A stretch of 43,600 bases of DNA from Terriglobales bacterium (GCA_030038475.1 JASHOU010000023.1:1-43600), one strand, 5' to 3'; shown: positions 8,483-17,676, counted from the stretch's first letter. Numbers and translations are program-made. The notes: generated from the sequence alone by a model not told the origin.

Positions 8483-9418
8483 ATGGCAAAGCGTCCTCGC
8501 ATCGCGGTTGTGGGTAGTGCGAATGTTGATTTGACAACGTTCTCGAATCAGTTTCCCAAGCCTGGAGAAACCATCTTTGGCCAGAAGTTTGACCTGGGAT
8601 TCGGCGGAAAAGGCGCGAATCAAGCCGTAGCCGCCCGGTTATGTGGAGCTGATGTCTTCATGGTGGCGCGGGTGGGAGACGATCTTTTTGGTCCATCCAC
8701 CATCAAGAATTTCGAAAACCTCGGTATCGATGCTACGCATGTGCGCCAAGTAACCGGCGTTTCCAGCGGAGTGGCGCCGATCTTCGTCGATCCTTCCGGC
8801 CAGAATCGGATCATCGTGGTCAAGGGCGCGAACGATGCCTTGAAGCCTGCCGATGTCGATGCCGCGGCTGATGTGTTAAAGAGCGCGGACTGTATCGTAC
8901 TTCAGTTCGAAATCCCGTTGGAAACCGTGTACTACACGATCAAGTTCGCCCACAAAAACCGTATCCGTTGTATTTTGAACCCGGCGCCGGCGCAACCCAT
9001 CGACCTCAATGCAATCGCGCATCTCGACTATTTCATTCCCAATGAAAGCGAAGCATTCGCAATCTCCGGAATGCCGGTGTGTGACGTGGATGAGGCCTCG
9101 CGCTGCGCCAGCAAGCTTCTTGCCAGCGGCGTTCGGCGCGTCATTATTACTCTGGGTGAGAACGGTTCGTTGCTGGCGGGAAGCGAAGGAATGCAACATG
9201 CGCCCGCATACACGGTGAAGAGCGTCGATAGCACCGGCGCCGGCGACGCGTTTATCGGCAGCTTCGCCACATTTCTTGGCGAAGGCTTGCCGGAGCTGGA
9301 AGCGGTGAAGCGCGCAAACCTTTACGCCGCTCTTTCAACTACCGGCGTGGGAACGCAGAAATCGTTCTACGACCGGGCGCGCTTCGACGCGGAATGGGCG
9401 GCCAGAAATAAAAGTTAG
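8483..9418 (+). CDS. rbsK: Ribokinase / PfkB-family carbohydrate kinase
   Basis: A 311-residue PfkB-family sugar kinase that transfers the ATP gamma-phosphate to a sugar hydroxyl. It is most similar to ribokinase (ribose to ribose 5-phosphate). Signature one is seen as GFGGKGANQAVAAR (~39-53). Signature two with the anion hole and catalytic base is STGAGDAF (catalytic Asp ~256). Further ribokinase features are GSANVDL near the N-terminus, NPAPAQPID, and NESEA. Length is as expected for the family. It stands alone between a regulated-looking promoter and the convergent pyrR, with no sugar transporter next to it. The exact sugar (ribose, deoxyribose or a nucleoside) is not certain. The ribosome-binding site is weak. 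Confidence 0.88.
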   Translation: MAKRPRIAVVGSANVDLTTFSNQFPKPGETIFGQKFDLGFGGKGANQAVAARLCGADVFMVARVGDDLFGPSTIKNFENLGIDATHVRQVTGVSSGVAPIFVDPSGQNRIIVVKGANDALKPADVDAAADVLKSADCIVLQFEIPLETVYYTIKFAHKNRIRCILNPAPAQPIDLNAIAHLDYFIPNESEAFAISGMPVCDVDEASRCASKLLASGVRRVIITLGENGSLLAGSEGMQHAPAYTVKSVDSTGAGDAFIGSFATFLGEGLPELEAVKRANLYAALSTTGVGTQKSFYDRARFDAEWAARNKS

Positions 9419-9450
9419 CGTCTGGGCTCGGCTTCGACTCTTCAGCTTCC

Positions 9451-10023
9451 TCACTTCTCCATCAGCAGAACTCTTTCCGCATCGTCGATCTCGGTCAACT
9501 TCACCTCGATTACTTCGTTATCCGTTGTTTGTATGGTTCGACCGATGAACGTGGCTTCCACGGGCAATTCCCGATGGCCGCGATCGATCAGCACCAGCAA
9601 CTGCACCAGGCTCGGCCGGCCGTGCGAAAAAAGCGCGTCGAGCGCGGCCCGCGTGGTACGGCCGGTGTACAGCACGTCGTCGACCAGCACAATCCTCTTC
9701 CCCTCGACAGGAAACCCAATTTCCATTTCCTGAACCATCGGTTTGGGCCCCAGTGTGGAAAGGTCATCGCGATAAAACGTAATGTCCAGTGTGCCCACGG
9801 GAACCTTCCTCTTTTCCACTTGCAGAATCATCTTCCCCAGCCGTTCGGCGATAGGAACTCCTCGCCGGCGAATCCCCACTAGTCCCAGACCGTCCACGCC
9901 GCCATTTTTCTCCAGGATTTCGTGGGCCAGCCGGACGAGCGTACGTTCAATCTCAGAGCCCGACATCAACTGCGCTTTTTGCCGGAGCGCCGTCTTGCGA
10001 ACCGCGTGTTTCTTCATCGTCAT
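9451..10023 (-). CDS. pyrR: PyrR bifunctional pyrimidine regulator / uracil phosphoribosyltransferase
   Basis: A 190-residue type I phosphoribosyltransferase with the PRPP loop IVLVDDVLYTGRTTRAA (~111-127). PyrR hallmarks are GLGLVGIRRRGVPIAERL, the flexible segment DITFYRDDLST, and LIDRGHRELPVEATFIG. It converts uracil and PRPP to UMP. In many bacteria it also binds pyr mRNA to attenuate transcription. pyrR usually leads a pyrB-pyrC operon, but here the stop at 9451 faces the convergent kinase gene, so no pyr genes follow. Two closely spaced ATG codons (10023 and 10017) are possible starts. GAGGT about ten bases upstream supports the first. The RNA-regulatory role is inferred from the family only. 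Confidence 0.92.
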   Translation of the reverse strand: MTMKKHAVRKTALRQKAQLMSGSEIERTLVRLAHEILEKNGGVDGLGLVGIRRRGVPIAERLGKMILQVEKRKVPVGTLDITFYRDDLSTLGPKPMVQEMEIGFPVEGKRIVLVDDVLYTGRTTRAALDALFSHGRPSLVQLLVLIDRGHRELPVEATFIGRTIQTTDNEVIEVKLTEIDDAERVLLMEK

Positions 10024-10330
10024 GCAGCCAGTACCTCATAAAGTCTGAATTCGGAAAAAATGCCTTTTGTGCGATCGATCCCGGCTCTTGAAATGTATTG
10101 ATTCATCTTTTGCGCGTCAAGCCGACCGACTTGGATCGGCAGCAGATGACGTGCGCGCCGATCCTGCGCTCTGCACTTAGAACCAGCGCGACCGTCCGCG
10201 AAGGAACCTCCGAGTTTATTGCCCTGCCCTTTCTTTCCGAGGTTGGGTTACAATCAATCCGCTCGCGCTTCGTCTCGAAATCTGGCAACACCTAATCAAA
10301 ACTTGTATCTAAGCCCCACCGAGGTGTGTC
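10024..10330. promoter_or_regulatory. Divergent intergenic region, pyrR / beta-propeller gene, with an 8-base-arm inverted repeat
   Basis: This 307-base gap must hold both promoters. An inverted repeat GGATCGGC (10133-10140) and GCCGATCC (10157-10164), spaced by 16 bases, lies in it and could be an operator or an RNA hairpin in a leader. GAGGT at about 10320-10324 is the ribosome-binding site for the plus-strand gene. No PyrR-binding consensus was recognised. Confidence 0.45.
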
Positions 10331-11959
10331 ATGAGACTGCTTCTGCCTGCGCGTATCGTTCTGTTGTCCGCTGCCATCCTGCTAATTTCGGTGCTGGTCT
10401 TCCGCCACGAACTGTCGGTCGGAGCCGCTCCCGAGTTCAAAGGCGTCCTTACCTACCACAACGACAACATGCGAACCGGACGAAATTCAAGCGAGAACTC
10501 GCTCACGCTCAAAAATGTCAATGTCAACACCTTTGGCAAGCTCTTCGTCATCCCGACCGACGGAAAGGTAGATGCCGAGCCGCTCTACGCGCCCAATATC
10601 AACATACCCGGAAATGGCACGCACAACGTGCTCTTCGTGGCCAGCGAGAATGACACAGTGTATGGTTTTGACGCCGACGAGGGCACAAATCTCTGGCAGG
10701 TCACCATGCTGGCGCAGGGTGAAGTTCCATCAGATGACCGCAATTGCTCGCAGGTTGAGCCAACCATCGGAGTCACTTCAACTCCCGTGATCGATCTTGC
10801 CGAAGGGCCGCATGGGACGATCTATGTGGTCGCTATGAGCAAAGATTCCAGCGGTAATTACCATCAGCGGATTCATGCGCTCGACATTACCAGCGGAGCG
10901 GAGCAGTTCGGCGGGCCGATGGAAATTGTGGCGCAATATCCCGGAACCGGCGCTGGCAGTCAGAACGGCTACGTTGTTTTCGATCCCGTACAATATAAGG
11001 AGCGAGCGGGATTGTTGCTGCTGAATCACATCGTTTATACGTCTTGGGCGTCTCATTGCGACAACGCTCCATATACAGGATGGATCATCAGCTACGACGA
11101 GGCGACGCTGGCGCAGAAGTCCGTGCTCGACGTTACTCCGAACGGCAACGACGGCGCAATCTGGGCATCAGGCGGCGGTCTCGCTGCTGACTCAAGCTCA
11201 AACATCTACTTTCTCGACGCAAACGGCACCTTCGACACCACCCTGAATGGCAGCGGCTTCCCTATCAATGGAGACTATGGGAACGGGATTCTGAAGTTGT
11301 CGACTAAAAAAGGGCAGTTATCCGTGGCTGATTACTTCAATATGTACAACACGGTAGCCGAGTCGAATGCCGATGAGGATCTCGGTTCCGGCGGCGGAAT
11401 GGTAATTCCCAACTTCAAAGACTCAAGCGGTACCGAGCACCTGCTAATCGTTGGCGCCGGTAAAGATGCAAATATCTATCTGGCGAATCGGACTAACATG
11501 GGAAAGTTTAACCCGGATAATAACAATCAGATTTATCAGGAACTGTCGGGCGTACTCGCAGGATCGATCTATTCCGCGCCTGCGTTTGCCGACAACAGCA
11601 TTTATTACGGAGCGGTCGGGGATAACATCAAAGCTTTTTCTTTCAATAGCAGCGGGATGCTGAATACCACGCCGGCTTCAGCGACTGGCACGCAATTTGG
11701 ATATCCGGGAGCTTCGCCGAGCATTTCCGGTAATTCGAAAAACGATATGATCCTGTGGGCCACAGAGAATACTTCGCCCGCGGTGCTACATGCCTACAGC
11801 GCCAAGAATCTCGCTATCGAGTTATATAACTCGAACCAGGCCTCGGGCGGACGCGATAACTTCGGCACGGGGAACAAATACATCACGCCCATGATCGCTA
11901 ACGGCAAAGTTTATGTGGGCACAACCAGCGGAGTCGGAGTGTTAGGGCTGTTGCAATAA
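10331..11959 (+). CDS. Secreted PQQ-like beta-propeller protein
   Basis: A 542-residue protein with a Sec signal peptide (MRLLLPARIVLLSAAILLISVLVF..., cleavage probably near VGAAPE). The remainder reads as a beta-propeller of the quinoprotein-like (PQQ repeat) fold. Blades such as VLFVASENDTVYGFDADEGTNLWQ and IYLANRTNMGKFNPDN match the pattern of a strand plus DADxGxxLW. No haem motif or clear catalytic residues are visible, so dehydrogenase activity should not be assumed. Similar outer-surface propeller proteins with the opening TYHNDNMRTGRN are common in soil Acidobacteria. Function is unknown, perhaps binding or scaffolding. GAGGT six bases before the ATG supports the start. It is monocistronic, with a convergent gene downstream. 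Confidence 0.82.
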   Translation: MRLLLPARIVLLSAAILLISVLVFRHELSVGAAPEFKGVLTYHNDNMRTGRNSSENSLTLKNVNVNTFGKLFVIPTDGKVDAEPLYAPNINIPGNGTHNVLFVASENDTVYGFDADEGTNLWQVTMLAQGEVPSDDRNCSQVEPTIGVTSTPVIDLAEGPHGTIYVVAMSKDSSGNYHQRIHALDITSGAEQFGGPMEIVAQYPGTGAGSQNGYVVFDPVQYKERAGLLLLNHIVYTSWASHCDNAPYTGWIISYDEATLAQKSVLDVTPNGNDGAIWASGGGLAADSSSNIYFLDANGTFDTTLNGSGFPINGDYGNGILKLSTKKGQLSVADYFNMYNTVAESNADEDLGSGGGMVIPNFKDSSGTEHLLIVGAGKDANIYLANRTNMGKFNPDNNNQIYQELSGVLAGSIYSAPAFADNSIYYGAVGDNIKAFSFNSSGMLNTTPASATGTQFGYPGASPSISGNSKNDMILWATENTSPAVLHAYSAKNLAIELYNSNQASGGRDNFGTGNKYITPMIANGKVYVGTTSGVGVLGLLQ

Positions 11960-12039
11960 GCCGGGAGAAGAGAAGAAGCTGCACTTCAAGCGGGCGGACG
12001 AGCTGAAAAATTCTGACCTGCTGAGCAACACCGGTCCGT

Positions 12040-12312
12040 TCAGGCGGCAAGCTCACCCGCTTCGATCTCGTCCACATAGCACCAGATCCATCTCTCGCCC
12101 GGTTCGATCGAGCGCATGATGGGATGCTTGGTGTGGTGAAAGTGCTTGGTCGCATGTTTGTTCTTGGATGAGTCGCAACAGGCGGCGTGCCCGCAAACCA
12201 GGCACATGCGCAAATGAACCCAGCTGTCGCCCGTCTTAATGCAATCTTCGCAGACGTGTTTATTCGTTTCTCTTATTTTGATCTGATCGAGGTGAGTGCA
12301 TTGTTCTGCCAT
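12040..12312 (-). CDS. Small UBP-type zinc-finger protein
   Basis: A 90-residue protein that consists almost entirely of a zf-UBP domain. Zinc ligands are visible as CTHLDQIK, CEDCIKTGDSWVHLRMCLVCGHAACCDSS, and H-x3-HFHHTKHP. The tryptophan-rich end GERWIWCYVDE is also typical. In eukaryotes this fold binds the C-terminus of free ubiquitin. Bacterial stand-alone copies are widespread and their partner is unknown. It lies 52 bases downstream of egtD on the same strand and may be co-transcribed with the ergothioneine genes. A functional link is not established. Confidence 0.88.
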   Translation of the reverse strand: MAEQCTHLDQIKIRETNKHVCEDCIKTGDSWVHLRMCLVCGHAACCDSSKNKHATKHFHHTKHPIMRSIEPGERWIWCYVDEIEAGELAA

Positions 12313-12364
12313 CGAACCCTCCTGTCTTTACCAGAACGTCTGAACGAAAAATCGGTACGGGAGA

Positions 12365-13357
12365 TCACTCTGCGATGAACAGACTCTCTGCGAAAGGCCA
12401 TTGCTCGTCGATCCACTGCGCCTGACAGCAGAAGCCAGAGTTGGTTGCCATCTCGAAAACTTCCTCCCGCGAGTACTTGTGGCTGCTCTCCGTCCAAATG
12501 GTTTCGCCTTCCAGGAAGGCGACGCGCAAGCCTGCTGCCGGAATGCTCACCGTTTGCCGGCGTGCAGATTGCAGATGCATTTCCACACTGCGGGCGCTGC
12601 GGTTGATCTTAGCCACATGAGCGAATTGGCCCAGGTCAAAATCGGCATCGAGTTCGCGATTGATGCGGGCGAGCAGGTTCAGATTGAAAGCGGCGGTGAC
12701 TCCCAGTTCATCGTCGTAGGCCTTGAGCAACTGCGCGCTGGGTTTTTCAAGATCGGTTCCGAGAAGAAGTGAATCTCCCGGCTTGAGAACGCGGCGAACG
12801 TCGGCCAGAAACTTCACGCCGGCAGGACGGTCAAAATTCCCGATGGTGCTGCCCAAAAATAATACGAACAGGCGTTGCCCGCGCTGCCGGTTCGCGGCCA
12901 CTTCCCGCAAACCGTCCAGATATTCGCGTTCAAAACCCACAATGCTAATGGAATCGATATCGCTCAGTTCGCGCTGGCACATGAGTAACGCCGAGCGCGA
13001 TATTTCCACGGGATAATAAAAAGTCCGCTGCCAGCGGCTCAGAGCCTCCAATATCCATCGCGTTTTCTTGCCAGTGCCGCTGCCGAGTTCGGCCACCGCC
13101 ACCGGAGCATCCAGCCGTTGTACAATGTCACCCGCATGACGCCGTAACAAACGCTCGTCAGCCCGGGTGAGTCCGTACTCGGGCAGATGACTGATGACTT
13201 CAAAAAGCGCCGAGCCCACATCGTCGTAGAGGTATTTGGAAGGTAGTTCCTTCTGTCCGGGGCGGGTCAAGCCGGCACGAACGTCGGAAACAAAACCATC
13301 GGTCGCAAATCCGGCGGCGAATTCGTGAGCCGCATTGTGAATCGCTTGAACCACCAT
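12365..13357 (-). CDS. egtD: L-histidine N-alpha-methyltransferase EgtD
   Basis: A 330-residue SAM-dependent methyltransferase that trimethylates histidine to hercynine, the first step of ergothioneine synthesis. Family motifs are intact: LPSKYLYDDVGSALFE and HLPEYGLTRAD near the N-terminus, the SAM loop ELGSGTGKKTR (~90-100), YYPVEIS, FLGSTIGNF, and LLLGTDLEKP. The EgtD-specific C-terminal segment EGETIWTESSHKYS, which contacts the histidine substrate, is also present. It lies 33 bases downstream of egtB on the same strand, so the two form an operon. Length agrees with characterised EgtD proteins. Confidence 0.96.
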   Translation of the reverse strand: MVVQAIHNAAHEFAAGFATDGFVSDVRAGLTRPGQKELPSKYLYDDVGSALFEVISHLPEYGLTRADERLLRRHAGDIVQRLDAPVAVAELGSGTGKKTRWILEALSRWQRTFYYPVEISRSALLMCQRELSDIDSISIVGFEREYLDGLREVAANRQRGQRLFVLFLGSTIGNFDRPAGVKFLADVRRVLKPGDSLLLGTDLEKPSAQLLKAYDDELGVTAAFNLNLLARINRELDADFDLGQFAHVAKINRSARSVEMHLQSARRQTVSIPAAGLRVAFLEGETIWTESSHKYSREEVFEMATNSGFCCQAQWIDEQWPFAESLFIAE

Positions 13358-13390
13358 CGTCTAATTCCTTTCGATCGCGCGCCGGTTCGA

Positions 13391-14809
13391 TCAGCGGCTG
13401 ACGCAGCGAAACCCCGCATACACGTACTGGTAGTGCGCCTGGAACCAATTGCGAAACGTGGACCGTAACATGCATGCGGCGGTGCGAGCCGAGCCGCCCT
13501 TCATGACGAAATGCTTGCCATCAAAGAAATCGGCCGAGTAGCCACGATAAAACGGAAACGGCTGGAAACATGGGAACGGAGCGAAAGCTGTTGATGTCCA
13601 CTCCCAGCCGTTGCCTAGCAGGTCGTCAACTCCGAACGCGCTCCGGCCGCGCGGAGACGCATTGACGGGCATCGGATCCCAGCGTTGGAAATCAAAGTTG
13701 CCTAGGTTGCCATTGGGCGCTTGACTGCCCCATGGGTAAAGCCTGAGCCGGTCCCCGTCGCTGGTACCGTACGCGGCGCGCTGCCACTCCACTTCGCTTG
13801 AAAGCGACTTGCCTGCCCAGCGCGCGTAAGCCGAGGCTTCCGCCTGACTCACATACACCGGCCAGTCGAGCGGCAAGGGAATTTCGTCAAACATCGTTCG
13901 CCAAAGCCATGATTGCCCAGCCGACTGATTCCCTTCCCGCTTCCAGAAAAGCGGATGCGAAATCTCGCGAGTGGTCTTCCAGTTCCAGTCATCGTCATTC
14001 CAGTAGGCGCGAGTTTCATAGCCGCCATCCGCCATGAACGCGAGATATTGCCGGTTGGTTACCTTGTAGCGATCGATCTCGAACGCTGGAACGCTCACGG
14101 TATGAGCTTCGTACTCGTTGTCCCAGCCAAATTCTTCCGCGCTCCGCTTAAGACCGAGCGTCACCTCACTGGCGGGGATGGCGATCATCCGCTCGGAAAT
14201 TGGCGGTCCCGCCATAAGCAGTAAGTTGGGCTGCCGCACCTTCGATTCGAGCGGCAGCCGGTGCAGCATATACGCGAGCGTTTCAATGTGCATCAATCGA
14301 TGCTCTACAGCTACGTTCAGTAGGGTGCTGATCGGAAAAGAATCTCGCGATTGAATATGCGGATGACAATCTGGCTCAAGATCGAGCTTTTCAAGATTCG
14401 CGTCGAAAGCGCTGCGGACCTGACTTACGTATTCGCGGACGGCATCCAGCGCAGGCCAGTCAGAAGGCACATCAGTTGGCAATCCGCTGCCAATCGGATC
14501 GATGCCGAACGCAAACAGCCGATCAAAACCAGGATTGACGCTCTTCATTCCGAAGACGCTGCCGTTCAAAAGATTCCAATCAAACGCCTCCAGATGTCCG
14601 ACATAAAAAATGATGCGGTGACGCTCGGGGATGGGCCGGTCATACAGCGAATTGGAACGCACCACAGCGAAGAGGGCGTCACTGCGGCGTCGCGCGTCCA
14701 GGACCCGTTCGATCAGGTCATGGGAAATGAGATCACGAGAAACTTTTTCACTCTTTGGCGCAGCAAGCATTCGGACGCTCCCAATGCGGACGCGATGAAG
14801 TGCGGGCAA
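13391..14809 (-). CDS. egtB: Ergothioneine sulfoxide synthase EgtB
   Basis: A 472-residue non-haem iron enzyme that uses O2 to join a thiol donor to hercynine. An N-terminal DinB-like domain supplies the three-histidine iron site: GHLEAF (H72) and EHRLMHIE (H170, H174; H-x3-H-x-E). A C-terminal formylglycine-generating-enzyme-like fold follows (MIAIPASEVTLGL, YKVTNRQYLAFMADGGY, PVYVSQAEASAYARWAGKSL, GNGWEWTS). The protein ends in YAGFRCVSR. No egtA or egtC is adjacent. That is compatible with the acidobacterial enzyme type that uses cysteine directly, known from Chloracidobacterium, though specificity cannot be read from sequence alone. The start could also be at the ATG at 14770. egtD follows within 33 bases. 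Confidence 0.94.
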   Translation of the reverse strand: MPALHRVRIGSVRMLAAPKSEKVSRDLISHDLIERVLDARRRSDALFAVVRSNSLYDRPIPERHRIIFYVGHLEAFDWNLLNGSVFGMKSVNPGFDRLFAFGIDPIGSGLPTDVPSDWPALDAVREYVSQVRSAFDANLEKLDLEPDCHPHIQSRDSFPISTLLNVAVEHRLMHIETLAYMLHRLPLESKVRQPNLLLMAGPPISERMIAIPASEVTLGLKRSAEEFGWDNEYEAHTVSVPAFEIDRYKVTNRQYLAFMADGGYETRAYWNDDDWNWKTTREISHPLFWKREGNQSAGQSWLWRTMFDEIPLPLDWPVYVSQAEASAYARWAGKSLSSEVEWQRAAYGTSDGDRLRLYPWGSQAPNGNLGNFDFQRWDPMPVNASPRGRSAFGVDDLLGNGWEWTSTAFAPFPCFQPFPFYRGYSADFFDGKHFVMKGGSARTAACMLRSTFRNWFQAHYQYVYAGFRCVSR

Positions 14810-15131
14810 TGATAGGACGAATTAGCGCGGCTCATGGCAAGCCGACCCCGGGCCGTGCCATGAAGTCCCTACTTAGATGACAAGATGCCTTGCCGGTTGC
14901 AGAAAGAACTGATTTATTACAAGGCCGTTTCTGCGGCATTTCGTGCTTCAAAAGTGCCGCGCGGAATCGCCCGCAATTGTATATCAAGCTCGCGGATCGC
15001 GGCTCGCGGCTCCTGTTCGTTCTCGGTCGTGGGCTAACACAGAATTAGCCCACTACCCGCCGCTGGCAAGGTGGAAGAATCTGAGGCTGCTCGTACGATA
15101 ATGCTTTATAACAATCCAAGAGGAGCTTCGC
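14810..15131. other. Divergent intergenic region, egtB / ADOP permease
   Basis: These 322 bases have no gene-like frame. They should hold the egtB promoter on the left and the permease promoter on the right. A near -10 motif lies in the segment around 15098-15112 (ATAATGCTTTATAAC). The hairpin at 15029-15053 is listed separately. Confidence 0.5.
15029..15053. repeat. Inverted repeat with 9-base perfect arms
   Basis: GTGGGCTAA and TTAGCCCAC are separated by seven bases (CACAGAA). The right arm continues as TAGCCCACTACCC. This resembles the right half of the palindrome at 8336-8361 (CAGCCACTACC), so the two may be members of one dispersed repeat family. Confidence 0.6.
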
Positions 15132-17594
15132 GTGGCGCAAGAACTGCGACCGGATATCCGCTATGGCCTGCGGCTGATCAAACAAAACCCGGGGTTTGCC
15201 GCAGTTACCGTGCTTACCCTGGCGCCCGGAATCGGCGCCAATACCGCCATATTCAGCATTCTCGACGCGCTCGTGCTTCGCGATCTTCCGGTTTGGCGGC
15301 CCGATCGTCTGGTGCAGGTCGCGGCCATCTACCGCAACGGATCGAAAGTGCCGTTTTCGTTTTCCTGTTTTCAGCAGTTGCAACAGAATCAGCGCGCGTT
15401 CTCAAATCTGTTCGGGTGGAGCGGCGGCAACCGCAACAACATCGAGGTTGAGGGTGAACTGTCTCCCAGCAATCTGCACGGAGTCACTGGAAATTACTAC
15501 GCCGCCCTCGGCGCTACACCCCTCTTAGGCAGATTGATCGCACCCGCAGATGCGGAGAGCGTTCCTGGAATGCCTGTGGCTGTAATCAGCTACGAATTCT
15601 GGAGCCGGAAATTCGGTCGAGACCCGGCCGTGATCGGCAAGTCGATAGGCATTGAAGGCAAGACATTCACGATAGTTGGCGTCGGCCGCAAATGGTTTAT
15701 GGGAATGACTCCCGGCACGCCCGCGGATATTACCATCCCCCTCACCGCCGGGCCGTTCACCAGCCTGGCTGCAAATCGGGCGATCTTATGGATCTTCGTG
15801 GCGGGACGGTTGCAGGATGGCGTAACCATTGAACAGGCGCGCTCACAACTGTACTCAATCTGGCACGATGTGCTGAACATGACGGCCCCGACAACGCTTC
15901 CTGGGCCGCGGCTGCAATCGTGGCTGAACATGGGCTTGGAGCTGAGCTCCGCGGCCAAGGGAATCGACGCCGACCTGCGTACGTATTTTGAACGCCCGCT
16001 GCGGGCTTTGATGGGGCTGGCGGCTCTGATTCTGCTGGTTGCGTGCGTCAATCTGGCCAACCTGACGTTGGCACGGGTTATCGCCCGCAGCCGCGAGATG
16101 AGCGTGCGCGTGGCTCTCGGGGCGACGCGGTTGCAGATTATTCGCCAACTTCTCACCGAAACCATCTTGTTGTCTGCGGCTGGTGCGCTGCTCGCGTTCG
16201 CTTTCGCGAACTGGGGTGGACATTTGCTCCTGGCGATGATCGCCGGAAGAACTCCCGTCACTCTGGATTTGCGTCCTGACTGGCGCATCTTCTCTTTTAC
16301 GGCGCTGGCAGCGATCGGAACGGGTGTGCTTATCGCGCTCGCACCCGCGTGGCAAACATCGCGCCAGCACCCGGCCGACGTCCTTCGAGCCGATGAACGA
16401 ACCTCGTCCGGCGGTACAGGACGCCTGAGTAAGTGGCTGATCGTTACGCAGATTGCTTTGTCGCTTGTCCTGGTGTTCGCCGCGGGACTTCTGTTGCGGA
16501 CCTTCCAGATGCTGCGCTCGCTCGATCCTCATTTTCAAAGAACGAACGTACTGGAGATGGTCCTGAATCCCCAGCCCGGCGGATTCGACAACGTCGACGT
16601 GGTCAGCTATCGCAAGCAACTCGTTGACGCAGTATCAAACCTGCCCGGAGTTAATTCGGCGGGCTTTGCGGGATTGGATATCCCCGCCGGTGACCGTGGA
16701 TGGAGAGACACGGTTTCTTCTGCCGCTGGGGATTCTCCCGCCAACACCACCAGGATGGCCACGCTTGTGGTCGTATCGCCGGAATTTTTCCAGACGCTCG
16801 GGATTCCGATCGTCTCAGGACGCAATTTCAGCTGGAGTGACGATGAGAAGCATCCGCCCGTGGCCATCGTGGATAGCAATCTGGCGCGGCGCTTGCTTGC
16901 TTCCGGAGACGTGGTTGGCGAACGTGTGCGTTTCGGTGTGCAGCCGCAACTCCAGGATCTCCAGATCATCGGAGTCGCACGCAGCGCCCGCCTTTTAGAC
17001 CTGCGCGACGCGGACGCGCCGATTATTTATGTACCCTCACCGCAATATCCGGACCGTAGCGATTCAGGAAATCTGTTTGTTCGAGCGGGGAATCCCGCCG
17101 CGACGGCGAAACTGGTACAAAACGAGATTCAATCGCACGGCCATGAATACTCGACGAGCGCGAAAACGCTCGCGGAAACTAGCGATGATGCGCTGGTCGA
17201 AGATCACGCCACGGCCGTGCTCTCCAGCTTGTTTGCTGCACTGGCACTATCGCTTGCAGGCATTGGACTGTTCGGCCTCATGTCCTACGCGGTCACGCGG
17301 CGAACACGCGAGATCGGGATTCGCATGGCGGTAGGAGCGCAGCCGGGCACGATTCTCAAGCTGATCCTGCGGGAGTCCGTCTTACTGAGCGTCGCAGGAA
17401 TCGCGATCGGCGTGCCGTGCGCGATCGCAGCCACGCGGCTTATCGCACACATGTTGTTTGGTGTCGGGCCCGGCGATCCGCTGACTTTCGTGGTTGCGGC
17501 AGCTACGCTGCTCGCCGTTGGAGCCCTTGCCGGATATTGGCCCGCGCGGCGCGCTGCCGAGATCGATCCCATGGCCGCGCTAAGACGCGATTAG
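15132..17594 (+). CDS. Orphan MacB/FtsX-type ABC permease (ADOP family)
   Basis: An 820-residue membrane protein with the architecture of the acidobacterial duplicated orphan permeases. It opens with YGLRLIKQNPGFAAVTVLTLAPGIGANTAIFS and a first MacB-type periplasmic core domain. A first FtsX unit with three helices follows (~285-420, including SREMSVRVALGATRLQIIRQLL). A linker helix, a second periplasmic core, and a second FtsX unit at the C-terminus complete it (RTREIGIRMAVGAQPGTILKLIL, ending PARRAAEIDPMAALRRD). No ATPase gene is adjacent, as usual for this family. The role is probably mechanotransmission or export of an unknown substrate. The start is GTG at 15132, supported by GAGGAG six bases upstream. 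Confidence 0.92.
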   Translation: MAQELRPDIRYGLRLIKQNPGFAAVTVLTLAPGIGANTAIFSILDALVLRDLPVWRPDRLVQVAAIYRNGSKVPFSFSCFQQLQQNQRAFSNLFGWSGGNRNNIEVEGELSPSNLHGVTGNYYAALGATPLLGRLIAPADAESVPGMPVAVISYEFWSRKFGRDPAVIGKSIGIEGKTFTIVGVGRKWFMGMTPGTPADITIPLTAGPFTSLAANRAILWIFVAGRLQDGVTIEQARSQLYSIWHDVLNMTAPTTLPGPRLQSWLNMGLELSSAAKGIDADLRTYFERPLRALMGLAALILLVACVNLANLTLARVIARSREMSVRVALGATRLQIIRQLLTETILLSAAGALLAFAFANWGGHLLLAMIAGRTPVTLDLRPDWRIFSFTALAAIGTGVLIALAPAWQTSRQHPADVLRADERTSSGGTGRLSKWLIVTQIALSLVLVFAAGLLLRTFQMLRSLDPHFQRTNVLEMVLNPQPGGFDNVDVVSYRKQLVDAVSNLPGVNSAGFAGLDIPAGDRGWRDTVSSAAGDSPANTTRMATLVVVSPEFFQTLGIPIVSGRNFSWSDDEKHPPVAIVDSNLARRLLASGDVVGERVRFGVQPQLQDLQIIGVARSARLLDLRDADAPIIYVPSPQYPDRSDSGNLFVRAGNPAATAKLVQNEIQSHGHEYSTSAKTLAETSDDALVEDHATAVLSSLFAALALSLAGIGLFGLMSYAVTRRTREIGIRMAVGAQPGTILKLILRESVLLSVAGIAIGVPCAIAATRLIAHMLFGVGPGDPLTFVVAAATLLAVGALAGYWPARRAAEIDPMAALRRD

Positions 17595-17615
17595 GATTGT
17601 CCGACTCAACAAGAA

Positions 17616-17650
17616 GGAGCAAACCACGGAGTTTCTCCGAGGTTTGCTCC
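17616..17650. terminator. Bidirectional hairpin terminator between convergent genes
   Basis: The arms GGAGCAAACCACGGAG and CTCCGAGGTTTGCTCC are 16 bases each with one mismatch and a three-base loop (TTT). The hairpin lies between the stop of the permease gene and the stop of acs, where a terminator serving both strands is expected. There is no long T-run. Confidence 0.75.
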
Positions 17651-17676
17651 CGAGTTAGTTCTTAGTCCTGCCCCTT

